From Isoetes taiwanensis (lineage: Eukaryota > Streptophyta > Lycopodiopsida > Isoetales > Isoetaceae): a stretch of 64,000 bases of DNA. The stretch is taken from positions 314,001-378,000 of the forward strand of contig JAJEKV010000222.1 in the NCBI GenBank assembly GCA_021234155.1. Reading direction: 5' to 3'. A program made the position numbers and the translations under genes. Shown here in pieces: positions 45,228-57,030 of this stretch. Under the pieces are notes generated by a model that searched no databases, had not been told where the DNA came from, and saw only the letters and a program-made list of their open reading frames with translations. Positions within the stretch are counted from its first letter, which is position 1. Each line of letters starts with the position of its first letter.

Positions 45228-46886
45228 CTACCCCTTGGCCCTGACATCATGCCGCTCAGTCCATGTGCTGATTTTGGATTCTACTATGGTGGCATAGAGC
45301 TTCGCAAAAAGATTGCAAACCATGATCATTCTGTAATTATTGGGGTCCGTTTTGTCACCTGCCTTATGGATTGGTATCACCCTATTCATTTGCCACGCAT
45401 CAGGAAAGCCATCCCTAGCCACAGCATTTAGTAAATGTACTAGTGCATCCACCATTTGTGGCCCAGCCCATTTAAGTAGCTCTGCCACCAAACCAAGGGA
45501 GTCTGGCGCCTTTCTATTTGCCAATTTTTGTAGCCCCTCGCGACATCCTTTGGAAAAGGTGAAATCACCCCTCACTGTACCCACATTGTCGCTTATCCCC
45601 TCCACATGATATAGCTTTTTAACCTGATGCATCAGATCTTCCACTTGTAATTGTGGTGTTTCATATTTGCCTTGCTTAAGCTTCTTCCAAAAATCAAACG
45701 GGTGAGTAAGCAAAGATTTGACCAACTCCTCCTGCTTGCGTTGCAAAAAGGCCCTTTTTTTTCTCTTCACTAGAGTTTTAAACTCCTTAATGAGTTGCGA
45801 CCGTGCCTCCCCATATGCCAGTTTATATTGCCTTCTTTTCTCTTTACATTCTGCGTCGAACCACCCATTGCAAGGGAGTCCTTTTTGCCTGCGCGCTGAT
45901 GTGAAACAGCTTCTAGCAGTCTCTAGTATAAGAGACGTCAAGAGAGAGCTCATCTCATCTGCCCCATGTGGCCATTCCACACTTTCTATGTGTTTTTCAA
46001 AAGCAGAAAGATACAATTCTGCCTTCTTGTCATCAACATAAATCTTACTAGCTACATGATGCACTGGCTGTTGCAAGGTTTTTCCAAAGACCTTAATACT
46101 AGCAATGATAGGTACATGGTCCGATTCACTTCTTTCCTCCAAAATTTGCATGTCTATAACATGATCTGCGAAGTATGCTGGTGCTATGAAATAATCAACC
46201 ACACTCTTGCCACGACATGTGCATTTATCTGTATTAGGAAATCTTTTTGTACCATTGTAGATTAACATTTCTAAACCACTACACATACCTAGCAAGGCAT
46301 TCCCCATAGAAGTGGGCCATTGGTCCGTATCTTGAGAAACCCGATTCCATCCTATTTCCCCTAATTCAGTTTCATCCAACTGCTCCATCCATATAGGATC
46401 CCCACAATCACTTGACATGGCTGCTTGTTTGCTAGCTGTCCTGCCATTAAAATCACCTACTAGCACCACTTTGCCCGACGCCAAAAAACATGAGACATCC
46501 TGTTCCAATGCTAGAAAAGGGTCATCCATATCTAAGCCATACATTCTATATGTCTGTTGCTTTAGTGGAGGAAAGTAACAGCCTGCAACATAAATATTCT
46601 GCCCATTTCCTGAAATTTCCACCCATATGTATTGTTTAGAGTCCTTAGCCAATCTTACCATGTGAGCAAGCTCTTGTCTAACGTAGCATGCAATCCCTCC
46701 ATATCCACGCCTTCTCCAGCCTTTCATGTTCCAAACTGAGTGCACTATTATGAAACCTGGTATATCTGGTAATCCATTTTCCTCATGTTCCCATGTTTCT
46801 GAGAAAAAGACCAAGTCTATAGATGCTAGAACATCGCCCATTAAATCTACCTTCTCCCTATTCAACCGGTTAATGTTCCATGCCAT
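45228..46886 (-). CDS. LINE-C ORF2: APE endonuclease, linker and RT N-terminus
   Basis: 552 residues. The endonuclease covers about residues 1-240: MAWNINRLNREKVDLMG, VFFSETWEHEENG (catalytic Glu), GGIACYVRQEL, VVLVGDFNGRTAS, VDYFIAPAYFADH and SESDHVPIIASI (catalytic His pair region). A basic linker with helices follows (RRQYKLAYGEARSQLIKEFK, residues about 340-410). The RT fingers begin at GLQKLANRKAPDSLGLVAEL and VIPIHKAGDKTDPNNYRMIM. The frame ends at a TAG that replaces a CAG codon: KG*AGFRPRKS instead of the conserved KGQAGFR, and homology continues in the same frame to 44805. The upstream context TIRIMAWNIN suggests the native protein starts a little earlier. The frame is long and well preserved, pointing to a young insertion. 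Confidence 0.85.
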   Translation of the reverse strand: MAWNINRLNREKVDLMGDVLASIDLVFFSETWEHEENGLPDIPGFIIVHSVWNMKGWRRRGYGGIACYVRQELAHMVRLAKDSKQYIWVEISGNGQNIYVAGCYFPPLKQQTYRMYGLDMDDPFLALEQDVSCFLASGKVVLVGDFNGRTASKQAAMSSDCGDPIWMEQLDETELGEIGWNRVSQDTDQWPTSMGNALLGMCSGLEMLIYNGTKRFPNTDKCTCRGKSVVDYFIAPAYFADHVIDMQILEERSESDHVPIIASIKVFGKTLQQPVHHVASKIYVDDKKAELYLSAFEKHIESVEWPHGADEMSSLLTSLILETARSCFTSARRQKGLPCNGWFDAECKEKRRQYKLAYGEARSQLIKEFKTLVKRKKRAFLQRKQEELVKSLLTHPFDFWKKLKQGKYETPQLQVEDLMHQVKKLYHVEGISDNVGTVRGDFTFSKGCREGLQKLANRKAPDSLGLVAELLKWAGPQMVDALVHLLNAVARDGFPDAWQMNRVIPIHKAGDKTDPNNYRMIMVCNLFAKLYATIVESKISTWTERHDVRAKG

Positions 46887-46979
46887 AATCCTGATGGTCT
46901 CTATTTCCTATTCCTCAACATGCACTCGCCCACCTCTCCATACGCCCTCTTGTTGTTCTCTTCAGCATTTTTAAATTCT

Positions 46980-47136
<157 letters not shown>

Positions 47137-47223
47137 CGCCAGAGGCTATAGAAAATAGGGCAAAATTGTATTGAAATTTATTGTCCATGGTTGAAGTAGC
47201 ATATGCTGTTTGGATAGTTTAAA

Positions 47224-48175
47224 GGGAAAATTTTAAAAACGCCCTTGTATTTTCTAATATTTGTCAAAATGCCCCCATATTTCTAGTATTCATCAAAATG
47301 CCCTTAATTCAAAAACTTTCACAGCCTTCTGTTTTTTGCCATAGCAAGCTCATCTTCCTGCTCCTCCTGCTGATCATCCTTGTAAAAGCATTTATGGCCA
47401 AATGCTTGCCCTACATTTTAGAGTGCACAGATTCATGACTGATTCTTCTCTCTGGTTTGAAAGATTTCCTGTTTGTAGATCTTCTGTATATGGCTATTTG
47501 TAATTGATTGTTTGCCTTGTACAGATCCGCTAAAGATGGAACAACTATAATCGTTGGAACTAAGTTTTATTCTGGGAATCGACATCACCTTATCTGCTGC
47601 CATGCGCACAATCGAAGGATATATATCTTTGACATAGAGGCGTGGTATTCTATGTACAAATAATACACAATCCAGAGCCTCCATATCTAGAAAGAGAAAA
47701 TAGATATAATTTGGGCGCAGAAGATAAGCACTTATGACATTCTTGATCCAGAAAATATCACCCAGGATGTGGCTCACTTCAGTATTTTATTTCCATAGAA
47801 ATAAGCAACAGAATTTTTTGTCTCAAATCTGGAATAAATTGTTCAAACCTAGGCTTCTGTATAATAATCTGGCTCAATCAAGATCCCTAAATTTGACAGC
47901 GTTTCGCTAAATTGCTGCCAGCAGACTTCTAGATGAAGAAATAAGGCCTCCAAATAGGTCCGGCGAGAGAGACGTCTATAGAATTATGGTGTTCCTCTAG
48001 TTCAAGACCCCATCAGAAACTTTCTGTCACAGCCGAGACGATTCATCTACCGGATCTGTGTACGTCTCCAAGAATCATGAAGCATATGAAAAAATAGGGC
48101 ATTTTGATAAATATAAAAAATACAAGGCATTTTGGCAAATACACGAAAATATAAGGGCATTTTTAAAATTTTCCC
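47224..48175. mobile_element. Non-autonomous Mutator-like element with 9 bp target duplication
   Basis: 952 bp element. The left end GGGAAAATTTTAAAAACGCC and the right end are inverted repeats of about 85 bp. Both arms show 'caaaatgcc' and 'atcaaaatgccct' in mirrored order. TAGTTTAAA lies directly outside both ends (47215-47223 and 48176-48184). Long terminal inverted repeats plus a 9 bp duplication are the hallmark of Mutator-like elements. No transposase is present. The interior has a 114-residue minus-strand frame (47777-47433; segments MEALDCVLFVHRIPRLYVKD and YPSIVRMAADKV) that could be a captured host gene fragment. Confidence 0.85.
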
Positions 48176-48184
48176 TAGTTTAAA

Positions 48185-50131
48185 TGATGCCCCTCCATTT
48201 AAGGTACTAGTATTTCTTAGTTTTGGAGGGGTGAGATGTGAGTTGTTGTAGCCGTTTTTTGTTGTCTTATAAAGGTTTATGTAATGTCTTTCGATTTCGG
48301 ACGGACTTCGTTATCTTGTCAATATTGGATTCACAATATAAACATGAAATATATATCTCACATAGCTAGCCCAGCATAATCATGTAATTTATTGGTAAAT
48401 AGTGGTGCATTGCTTTTTAATTACAACGTGTAGAAATGCTTCTGATTTAAAAAGGTTAAATAGTGCTGCTTTCTAATTACAAACGTAGAATAAGCAAAAG
48501 CTTTCTGCTTACGCTTAGATAAACTCAATAGACAAATTTACGACATCCGAAAGCATATTGTAATATTGTCTCCTTAATTGTTGGCAAGTCTTTCATATGG
48601 AAAGGAGAGAATTGTGTAATCAATGTCCGCTGCCAAATAAACCAAGTAATATCCATCTACAAGGCAAGATATTGACTTCATTAAATTTGGATTTTATTAT
48701 ATTGACTTCACAAATTTATATTCACATAATTTATTTGGCATGACAACTTTCATGAAATGCATAAATATTTTAGCTATGTGCATCTGTCCTCCTATTATGC
48801 TTCTTCTGGAACAATTACCATTTCATAGTCTGAGCTTCTCCTATGGAATAAAGCTGCAAGTTCATTATGACGGGGTTTGAGGAATTAGTGGAGCTAAGTT
48901 CAACATCTTTTTCAGATTAGCTTGTTATTTACGTATATCAAGTTTTCTACAGTTTACTGGTATTTTAATAATCCATCATAAGCCCTGAAATCTCAGTAGG
49001 AATGAAAATGATCAGAAGGTATAAGGAGGTTTAGAAGGCTTTAGCAAGGAAGGTAGTTTTAATTAAACATGACACATGTAAGGAATAAATATAACAGTAA
49101 TTAATATGCTTCAACGCAACATTTGATAAAAACATAGGTATTGAAGAGTTATTTAGATCATCCAAAGAATCTCATTGTAAACATGGGTATGGTGCAAAAT
49201 CTTCAGCTGGAACGTTAGGAACCTACAAGAAAATAATATAGAGGTCTCTCGGGCAATCCCTCGGGATGGAGTTTGAGGTTTTAGAGTATGCTTTGGCATC
49301 TTCAATGTGAAAAGTAGATATCTTGCCTGAATATGATGTAGATGGTTGATATTGTTGTAAATGAAGGTCTATGATTGCGCCACATAGAGGAGGGGGGCTT
49401 TATACCTATCCCGAGATTTCTAGTTATTAAGCTTGATCGATAGTGTAGGGTTTATATAGCTACACACAAATATGCTCATTTGCTACAACACTAGTTTGAA
49501 GCCCAGGATTAAATTAAAATTGTTGTGTATTATGCACGAGTCTCTACATATAAATATATGTGTAAAAATTTGAAATCTCAGGCATAGAAAAAATTAGGTA
49601 TGAAAAATCCAGATGACATTTGTTGAACTGAACTAGCAGTGCAAGGGCAAGGCACAATTTTTAGACATTTAAGTTGTTACTTGCAATTTCAATTTCTGTA
49701 GAAAAATAATAATTTAGAGAAGAAAAAATTATCATGCAAGAAACTCATGAAAAAAATGCCTATATCTTTTGGCATGCTTTGGACAGGAAATCCCAGTTAT
49801 AACATGCATACATTGCTTTCGTGAGCAAAAAACGCTTATGCCTATCACAATTGGACAAGAAAAAATGGCAAGAACGAAAAGTAGGCTCCAAAGGTCGACA
49901 AAAGATTTTGTTGTCCGCGATCATTATATTGGGTAACTGTATTCAGCTTATTACCATTATATTGGAATAGTTGGCAGTCTTTTTGTTATTAAGGTTACAT
50001 GACAATAAAAATGTTAAGAGCTTTGTTTGATTTGGGTTGGGTTGGGTTGGGTTATTGCAATATCATATTTGGAGTTTTAGATTTTTTCCACTTGTTAATA
50101 ATAAAACCAGTGCACGTAAAAGATTAGTTTT
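48185..50131. other. AT-rich spacer
   Basis: No gene. A short (TTGGG)n run at 50034-50053 is noted. Confidence 0.5.
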
Positions 50132-50178
50132 TTGGGGTTGATGTTATATTTGGAATCTAACATTTTTTTAATCCATCA

Positions 50179-50329
50179 GGCGGACATTTATTGTTTGATA
50201 CCTCATGGAACCAAGGCAGATTATGACCACATTTTGGAATATATTGAAAGCAACAAAATAAAATGTGAGAGTTATTTCTCTCAGCTTCACAAAGTGGTTG
50301 TGATGGATAATTTTAGACAAATGCACAGG
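50179..50329 (+). pseudogene. Isolated exon-like open segment
   Basis: After the acceptor-like 'aatccatcag', an open frame reads ADIYCLIPHGTKADYDHILE, YIESNKIKCESYFSQLHKVV and VMDNFRQMHR. It looks protein-like in composition and ends at 'cacag/gcat', which lacks a standard donor. I do not recognise the family, and no partner exons are visible. It may be a gene fragment. Confidence 0.3.
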
Positions 50330-50399
50330 CATATAACATTAATATTTTTCTTTATATCTATCATAACAAAAGCTTTGTATGCTAGCTAGCCATTGGAAA

Positions 50400-52520
50400 T
50401 AGTACTATTTTTATACAATGGGTTTATAACCTCTCCAGCTCATACTGCTGGCCACACATTATCATTATTTCCATATAATACAAAGAGAAATTCCAAGACA
50501 TTTAGCATCCCTATATATAATTCTAGGATGTCCATATTTTGTATAATGTCAATAGACAAATGTGATTGCTAAGAAGTAAGATTTCCCATTAGAATGAAGA
50601 ACTGCAGCGGAAATGAAGATTTTATATGTGAAATCTGAGTGTATAGAAACTAAAAAGGGAGAGGAGACAAAGGCATAGAAGGATGGGTAACCAAGCAATT
50701 GCTGAGAAATAAGAGTTCCTGGATTTATTGAAGGTTTTCTAATTCGAAAAGAGCTTCAGAGATGCCACTACCTCCTTCCGGCAGCTATGGCACAGAACAT
50801 ATAGGCTTCTCCACCGCCATGGTCACGCCATCGTCTCCACCCGACCATTGGCCACTCCTTCCCTGCAAAAACACCACTAGCCACAGCCACAAAATAAAAT
50901 GGAGGTTTGATGCAAAGAGGAAGTTATTTCATGCCCTCCAACAACAACATGCAATAATCGGGTATTATGGCTTATGTTTGTGAGGTTGAATCCCAGCCGT
51001 GGATCTGGAGCATGTCCTGGGTACGATGCCAGATCAGGGCCAGCATCTTTTTGGAGAAAAAATGGCTTGCCATTTCCTAAGGTCTCCATGGAACTCATGG
51101 TGACTCAAGAAAAGGTCCGCAGACCATGCATATCCTGGATACGCCAGAATCGTCCCTCCCCTGTGCCGCAATGGTGACAACCGGCAGGCATCCATCTGCT
51201 CCCATCAACAGACTCCATCATCGACCACGGTTGTAAGAGCATGTTACTATTTGATGGCCTGCCATCATCGACCATTTGTAAGAGCATTTGATGAAGAAAT
51301 CTAGAAATCAGATGGGATCCATCAACAGCAAGCCAGAATCTCTTCATCATCGACCACGATTGCTTCTCAGCTTTCTGCAGCTCCCCAGATGCCTTTCCAG
51401 CACTGCTTCCACTTTTCATCTCCCCATATGCTCTCAGTTTTTATCCACCCCTTCCGCTCTTCTTGCCCGTTCTGGAACCTGCTTCACCACAAATCCATGC
51501 TAAAAAAACATCATGTATCGCCATCAAGCCTGTGCTGCTACAAGCAAAGCAGCAACCCATCGAATCATGGCTTCACCGAATCTGTTCATGGCTGCAAATA
51601 GAAAACATCATCACATCTTATCCATTCCCTACTCTGGCTCCAAAGAACACGTAAAATACCTTTCTTCTTCCTAACCATACCAAAAAAAAATCCATCCAAA
51701 AAAGCACACCAAAATAGCAAATTTGACCTCTGAATGAAATTAAGCTCCTCAAACACAGTAAAATATACAGTTTCGCATACAATACATCCCAGAAATCATA
51801 GTCCAGACCATGCCGAGAAGCTACTCCCACAATACCAAACTCAAATCATGGAAGTTTATAAGGTTGCAAAATTATCTGGATACTAAGATTTGGGCAATGG
51901 TGGGCCGAAGAAAAGGGGTTTCTGTGTTTGTTCTGGATTTTTTTCAAGGTCCAAAATTAAATGTTCATTATGTGCACATGCGTTTCTATACCTGGTCTGT
52001 GGCTTGGCTGGAGTTTTTTTAAGACATGCAGCGGTCGACAGAAGAAATCCGGCCTGATGGACCGCAGATCCGGCGCTTTTTTCCTGTTGTGGCCCCTGTT
52101 TCGGGTTTTGTAGGGCAGAGCGAGCCTTGTTCCACTGTATTTCAAGCATTGGTGAGGTTTACAAGCTGTGCTTTAGATTATGCACAGGATTTCATGCATT
52201 TCAGTGGCAGGTAGAGCTTCAGATATAGAAGAACAGATAGAATGGGCCGCTGAAGGGTGCATGCTGAGCCGAGCTGGGTGGTTTGGAGGTTCAGAGGCGG
52301 ATGCTGAGCCGAGCTAGGAGGTTTGGTGGTTTGCAATGGTTCATGAACCTGTATTTGCCATTCTCATGCGTATTTTTATACGTACATATATACACTGGGG
52401 AGCGCCGAAGTATACAGGGGTGTGATGTGTAAATGTGTGGACCCTAGATCTGGCATATTTGTAGGAATATGCCAAAATCCAATGAACCTTAAAAAACAAT
52501 AAGGAGTGAACAAAATATAA
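50400..52520. other. Spacer, no supported gene
   Basis: Moderately GC-richer than its flanks, with several frames of about 60-100 codons on both strands but no domain signature. Local repeats such as 'atcatcgaccacg' (51219, 51346) and 'tgctgagccgagctgg' (52261, 52303) suggest decayed transposon sequence. Confidence 0.4.
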
Positions 52521-52740
52521 GAATAGAATAGAATAGAATAGAATAGGTTTTTAGCGTCCACGGAGACCAATTGGCCTATGGGACCCAAACAAAAAGAGAG
52601 CAGCAAGCGTATTACTGACAGGATTAAAAAACCCCCGCCCCGAAGGGTTTTCGAGGGAAAAACCTTAGCAGTAATAAGCATGTTGGCACACTGTACAATT
52701 GCATAGGACAGTTCAAGACCGTCCCGTAGGACCGTCCCAT
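52521..52740 (-). repeat. Retroposon 3' end with (TATTC)n tail
   Basis: On the minus strand the body ends 'ggtctccgtggacgctaaaa' followed by five TATTC units (plus-strand 52521-52546). A hairpin-like 'aacccttcggggcgggggtt' lies inside. It belongs with the elements sharing the GGACGYTAAAA end. The 5' limit is uncertain. Confidence 0.65.
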
Positions 52741-53804
52741 AAGAGAGGAGAAATGGAAGTAAGAGGAAAGAGGAGGCTTACACCAGAACGGACAAAATCA
52801 TGAACAAGAAAAAGCAGAATGATGTAAAGAGGAAGTTATTTCGCGACCTTTGCCATTTTTAGCCTTTTTTTTCTAATTTCCCTGGCATTGATTTGTAAAA
52901 GAGAGAATCTAAAGGTGGAACATGCCACCTCAGATTTTGATGAGGTGGAGGTGCTACGTGGATAGGCTAGAATTGCAAGAAAGGCTGTAGGCTTGGTTGG
53001 GCTGGTGTGCTAAAAAAAACATGGATTTGGAGCATTTTTTGAGCTAATCAGCAGTGTTTTGAACGAATTTGAAGAGTATTGGGGCCTAATTCGAGGTTTT
53101 TGAACTGTTTGGAACGTCTAAGCTATGCCAGTCTAATCTAAGGCCATTAGGAGTAGTTTGGAGTGATTTTAGTCTAATCTTAAAAAATTTGGAGTAATCG
53201 GCAGCCTAATCCAGAGATAGATTACCATTTTTTTTCCTTCTTCCAAACCCATATGTTTATGATGTAGCAAACATATTTTGGGGCTCTAATGTCATGCCAA
53301 AATCGTGGCCTCCACAATCCTTATCCAGAACAGAAAAAAACGCTTCATAGGCATCTTGTAGTGTGATTTCACCCTTAGCAATATGCACACAAAAAAAATT
53401 ATTGCCACTAATTAGAAGAGAAATTCTACCTTCTAGGTTTGTGCTATGGACATGGATGTACCACATATGTAATAATGACAAGAAGTGCTCAAGCTTATCA
53501 AATGAGAATTAACATATTGGAATCAAGATGAACCTAGAAGAACTAAATCTAGCAACTATACTAAGAAAATTAAAAATATAAGAGAACTGGAGCTACCACA
53601 CAAGTCACAATAACATCTCTGGACATGGGATCCATTAAAAGGAAAGAGCAAGAGAGACAATGGAAGAAAAATGATGTTAGAAGGAGGCAATATGTACTAA
53701 AGGAAAAGCTTTTCTAGTGGTTGTTTATGGGAGACCTATGCTTTTTGGATTTTGATCAAAATTCAAAAAGCCAATATTTTGTAGCTGTTGGCTAATAACA
53801 TATA
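52741..53804. other. AT-rich spacer
   Basis: No gene recognised. Confidence 0.5.
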
Positions 53805-53925
53805 AATCATATTTCAACAGATAGACGCCATGAGATGGAACTATATATAGTACGACTCTAGTTGTCTCGAACTTGAGACAATGTTCTAGGGCTAGTAGGT
53901 TACCACTAGACCAAAGGCCCTAGCG
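53805..53925 (-). mobile_element. SINE head, second copy, minus strand
   Basis: Carries the same A box TGGTCTAGTGG (plus-strand 53903-53913 reversed) and B box GTTCGAGAC (53864-53872 reversed) as the SINE at 42.06 kb, with similar spacing and shared flanks 'gtctagtggtaac'. The 3' part and tail are not recognisable. Confidence 0.75.
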
Positions 53926-54879
53926 CAATGGAAATCCAATATGTTCTTCCAAGATGCCCGGTTGCCAGTGCCAAAAAGCATGTTTCATTCGCATGTTGCA
54001 TGCACACACAACATATGCTCATGTAACATGCATGTCACATGTGCATGACACAAGCACATGCCGCATGCAAATGCCAACCTTGGGAATTGTGGCGTTCCCT
54101 CAGAAATATACGCCATAAATATATATATTTCTGAGCCACGTCACCGTACAAGTCTACCAATTATAGCCTTATACACGGCTAAGTTCTTTACATAACTTAG
54201 CCAACCTTAGGCTTAAGGCCATTTCGACATGGCCTTACCCCATTGGGCACCTGCCATATGGAAGCACCCAAATGGAGCCACGTGGCAGTGATATGGAACC
54301 CTAACCTATAAGTACCCTAACCCTAACCCTAGGCCGCTTTTCGGCTCCACTTGCCTTGAGACATGTTCTTTGCTCAGAACTCCATTTTGAACACCGTTCG
54401 TTACGGCATAGCTCAGATCGACAACCCCAAGGCATGCACTCATCAGAAGAAGGAGGAACTACCAGGCTCATCGACAAGTCATGGAGACCCCAGGAGTGGG
54501 AGGAAGTTCGTCTGGAGCAGGTATTCAGGGTAGCTTTATAGGTAGATCATCTAGAACCTAGGATTCCAGATGAGCTAATAACTTATCTTGCTAGTAGAGC
54601 CTTCCTGTAACCCTCAGTCTAGGTTTGGAACCCAATCATTGAATCATGTATGTGATTAGGATTAGATGTTGTTCTCAGGTCAAGTGGATATATGATGATG
54701 GTTGATCTTATGTTTGCACCTCTTGTGTATTGGGAAGGGGGGTAGAGACCTAGTGGCCATTATCTAAGGGAGAATAGAAGATTTTTCACGAAAAAAGGAT
54801 GTTTTCTGGTGGAGTAATCATCCTTGGTGGCTTCGCAACAAAGGATGGCTTTGCAATATGCTCGATATTTTGAATAATG
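53926..54879. other. Spacer with a short telomere-like stretch
   Basis: Contains 'accctaaccctaaccct' at 54313-54330, just over two plant-type telomere units, and an ATG- and GC-alternating CATG-rich patch at 53980-54075. The 61-codon frame at 54356-54541 is unassigned. Confidence 0.5.
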
Positions 54880-55055
54880 TTAGCTTGATCGGGTGAAGCA
54901 GAGATAGCAGAATCCTGTATTTTTAATAAACAGTCGCTACCCCTTTTAGGTGTTGCTTTTCCATCACGCACGATAGGAGAGCACCCCTTATCCAGAAGTT
55001 ACGGGGCCATTTTGCGGAGTTCCTTCAACATGGTTCTCCCAAGCGCGTCGGACGC
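54880..55055 (-). rRNA. Organelle large-subunit rRNA fragment (probably mitochondrial)
   Basis: On the minus strand the sequence reads GAACCATGTTGAAGGAACT, then CAAAATGGCCCCGTAACTTC, and about 80 bases later GGGGTAGCGACTGTTTATTA and AAAATACAGGATTCTGCT. These are conserved 23S/26S rRNA strings (around E. coli 23S 1670-1800). The order and spacing are right. 'ACAGG.CTCTGCT' resembles plant mitochondrial rrn26 more than the plastid form. It has substitutions such as CTCCGCAAAATGG for CTCGGCAAAATGG. It is a fragment of organelle DNA in the nuclear genome, not a working rRNA gene. Confidence 0.78.
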
Positions 55056-55791
55056 AGCCCCGTCGTTGCCCAACTGTTACATGGGGCGGCCACCCCGAAT
55101 CATAGCATACGTAATGCGGGAAGGGGACTGAGAGGAACACTTTGTCAACGAGTCAAGCTCCTGGGGGGTGCAGCTAATGTATAGTCTATAGGGCATGTGC
55201 GTGCACAGGGTTAAAGAAAAAGGTCCTTATACGGTTAAAATACTAGAAAAAATCCCCTTATACGGAAATTTAAAGAAACTCTAGATACACCCCCTACCAT
55301 ATATGTACGCTGAGTTCTGTAAATTCCTCCAAACCCCCTACCATATTTGTACAATAAATTATCTAAATTCAAACATACCCCCTACCATATTTTTATAATC
55401 ATTTTCATTTGGACAGACATTATTCTATAAGTCGTTACGACGCCGCTACAAGCCCGTCCACAAGTGCTCTTGATAGGGGTTGTGTATACAGTTGACTACT
55501 GGATTGACCGGGTTGAGTGTTAAGTAGCCATGATTTAAGGTTTAACCCGGGTTTAACTTGGGGACGAAGGACAATCATAACCCTCGAGGTAAATCATATC
55601 ACGTGAACCATTGGCTTATTTATTGCCATGTAAATTGGTCAGTTCTTGAACCTTAAGGGGAAAGTTAACACATGGTCTCGCACATGGTCAAATAACCTAT
55701 AGACAAAATAGAAAGTATTCATAGAAATCCAGTATCCATATTTGTGACACCCCAACACCAATTGCATCTATACATTTTCCTAATCCATGCA
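55056..55791. other. Spacer with a short repeat
   Basis: The string 'cccctaccatat' occurs at about 55300, 55340 and 55380, each followed by an AT-rich stretch. The left part (55056-55180) may be further organelle-derived sequence. Confidence 0.4.
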
Positions 55792-57030
55792 GTCAATTAC
55801 AAATTCATGCTCACAATGGCCCCTTGCCACCCACTAAAAGGATTTAGTTAATTATTTTCTAGTTCTTCTAAGGGTTGCACTTGGAATGTTATTTCAAGAT
55901 GAAGGGGATAAACACCCCTGAGAGCCCATTACCTCAGATAAACTGGCGAGCCCGGAGGGGCGAGCCAGTTTATCTGAGGTAATGGGCGAGCAGGGGTGTT
56001 TATCCCCTTTAACCGGGCAGGCAAGCTGCCTCATCCATTGCTGGATTATCAGAGGTTCGGGCAGGCAGCAGATGGGTTATCAGAGGTTTGGGAGGCTGCA
56101 CAGCTCGATTATCAGAGGTTCGGGGCTGTCCAGATCGATTATCATAGGTTCGGGGATGTCCCTCCCAGAAGTCTGCTTGCCCTGTCCACCGTTGTGCACG
56201 CTGTTGTGCCTCCCAGAAGTTTTGATTGCCTGTTATGCCCTATCACAGGGCATGAATCAATGGCCAGGAATGCTTGGATCCAAACGCCTGCCGGTTAAGG
56301 AATTTTCACATTTGAATAACAATGGTTTAATTGAACTATTAGTATTCATAAGGGATTCAACTCGAAAATCCATGTGAATTGCTCCAGTATATAATGAGCA
56401 AGTAATTGTGGAAACCTTATCCATGTAAACCTTACCCATGCAATGGTTGTTAGAAAAGCCAAGCTTCAAACCATTCCTAAGCAATAAGTCTATTTTTAAT
56501 TGGTATTTGCAATCAATGAACCACAAGTGCGGGTTTCAAAATAATAGGCTATTTAATGCAATACACGGGGCGATAGCATTGAAGTTCGAACAAAGCACTA
56601 TCCACACAGTGCACTATTCACCTACAAATACATGTCTACAACGGCCCTTTGCCACCCACTCGAAAAGGATTTAGTTATTTATTTTCTAGTTCTTCTAATG
56701 TTTGCACTTGGAATGTTATTTCAAGATGAAATTTTCACATTTGAATAACAATGGCTTCATTGATATATCAGCACTCATAAGGGATTCAACTCAAAAATAC
56801 ATGTGAATTGCTCTAGTATATAGTGAGCAAGTAATTCCAGAAACCTTACCCATATAATGGTTGCTATAAAAACCAAGCTTCATTTCTAAGCAATAAGTCC
56901 AATTTTAATTGACCACAAGTGCAATTTTTCAGAATAATAGGGTAAGGGCCATTGAAATTTTAACGTGCAATACCCGGATTGAATCTCGAACAAAACACTG
57001 TTCACGCAGTGCACTATTCACCTAGTGCAC
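55792..57030. repeat. Tandem duplication, first copy interrupted
   Basis: Copy 1 (about 55792-56628) and copy 2 (about 56629-57030) share 'aaaggatttagtta', 'cttggaatgttatttcaaga', 'attttcacatttgaataaca', 'cataagggattcaactc' and 'gagcaagtaatt'. Copy 2 reads straight through 'caagatgaaattttcac', whereas copy 1 is split there by 397 bp, which exposes the exact insertion point. Confidence 0.9.
55904..56300. mobile_element. 397 bp insertion with a 44 bp-arm hairpin at one end
   Basis: Revealed by comparison with the uninterrupted copy at 56.7 kb. Its left end is a hairpin: arms 55904-55947 and 55964-56007 match at 41 of 44 positions, with a 16 nt loop. Next comes an array of four 18-20 bp units, 'gattatcagaggttcggg' type, starting at 56044, 56075, 56107 and 56137. 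The right end is 'gccggttaagg'. No transposase and no clear inverted ends. A target duplication longer than 1-2 bp is not seen. Confidence 0.75.

Noticed and set aside
50034-50053. TTGGG repeats as telomeric sequence
   Set aside because: The unit is not the plant telomere unit and there are only four copies.
54313-54330. Interstitial telomere
   Set aside because: Only about two and a half CCCTAA units, which can arise by chance; no longer array nearby.
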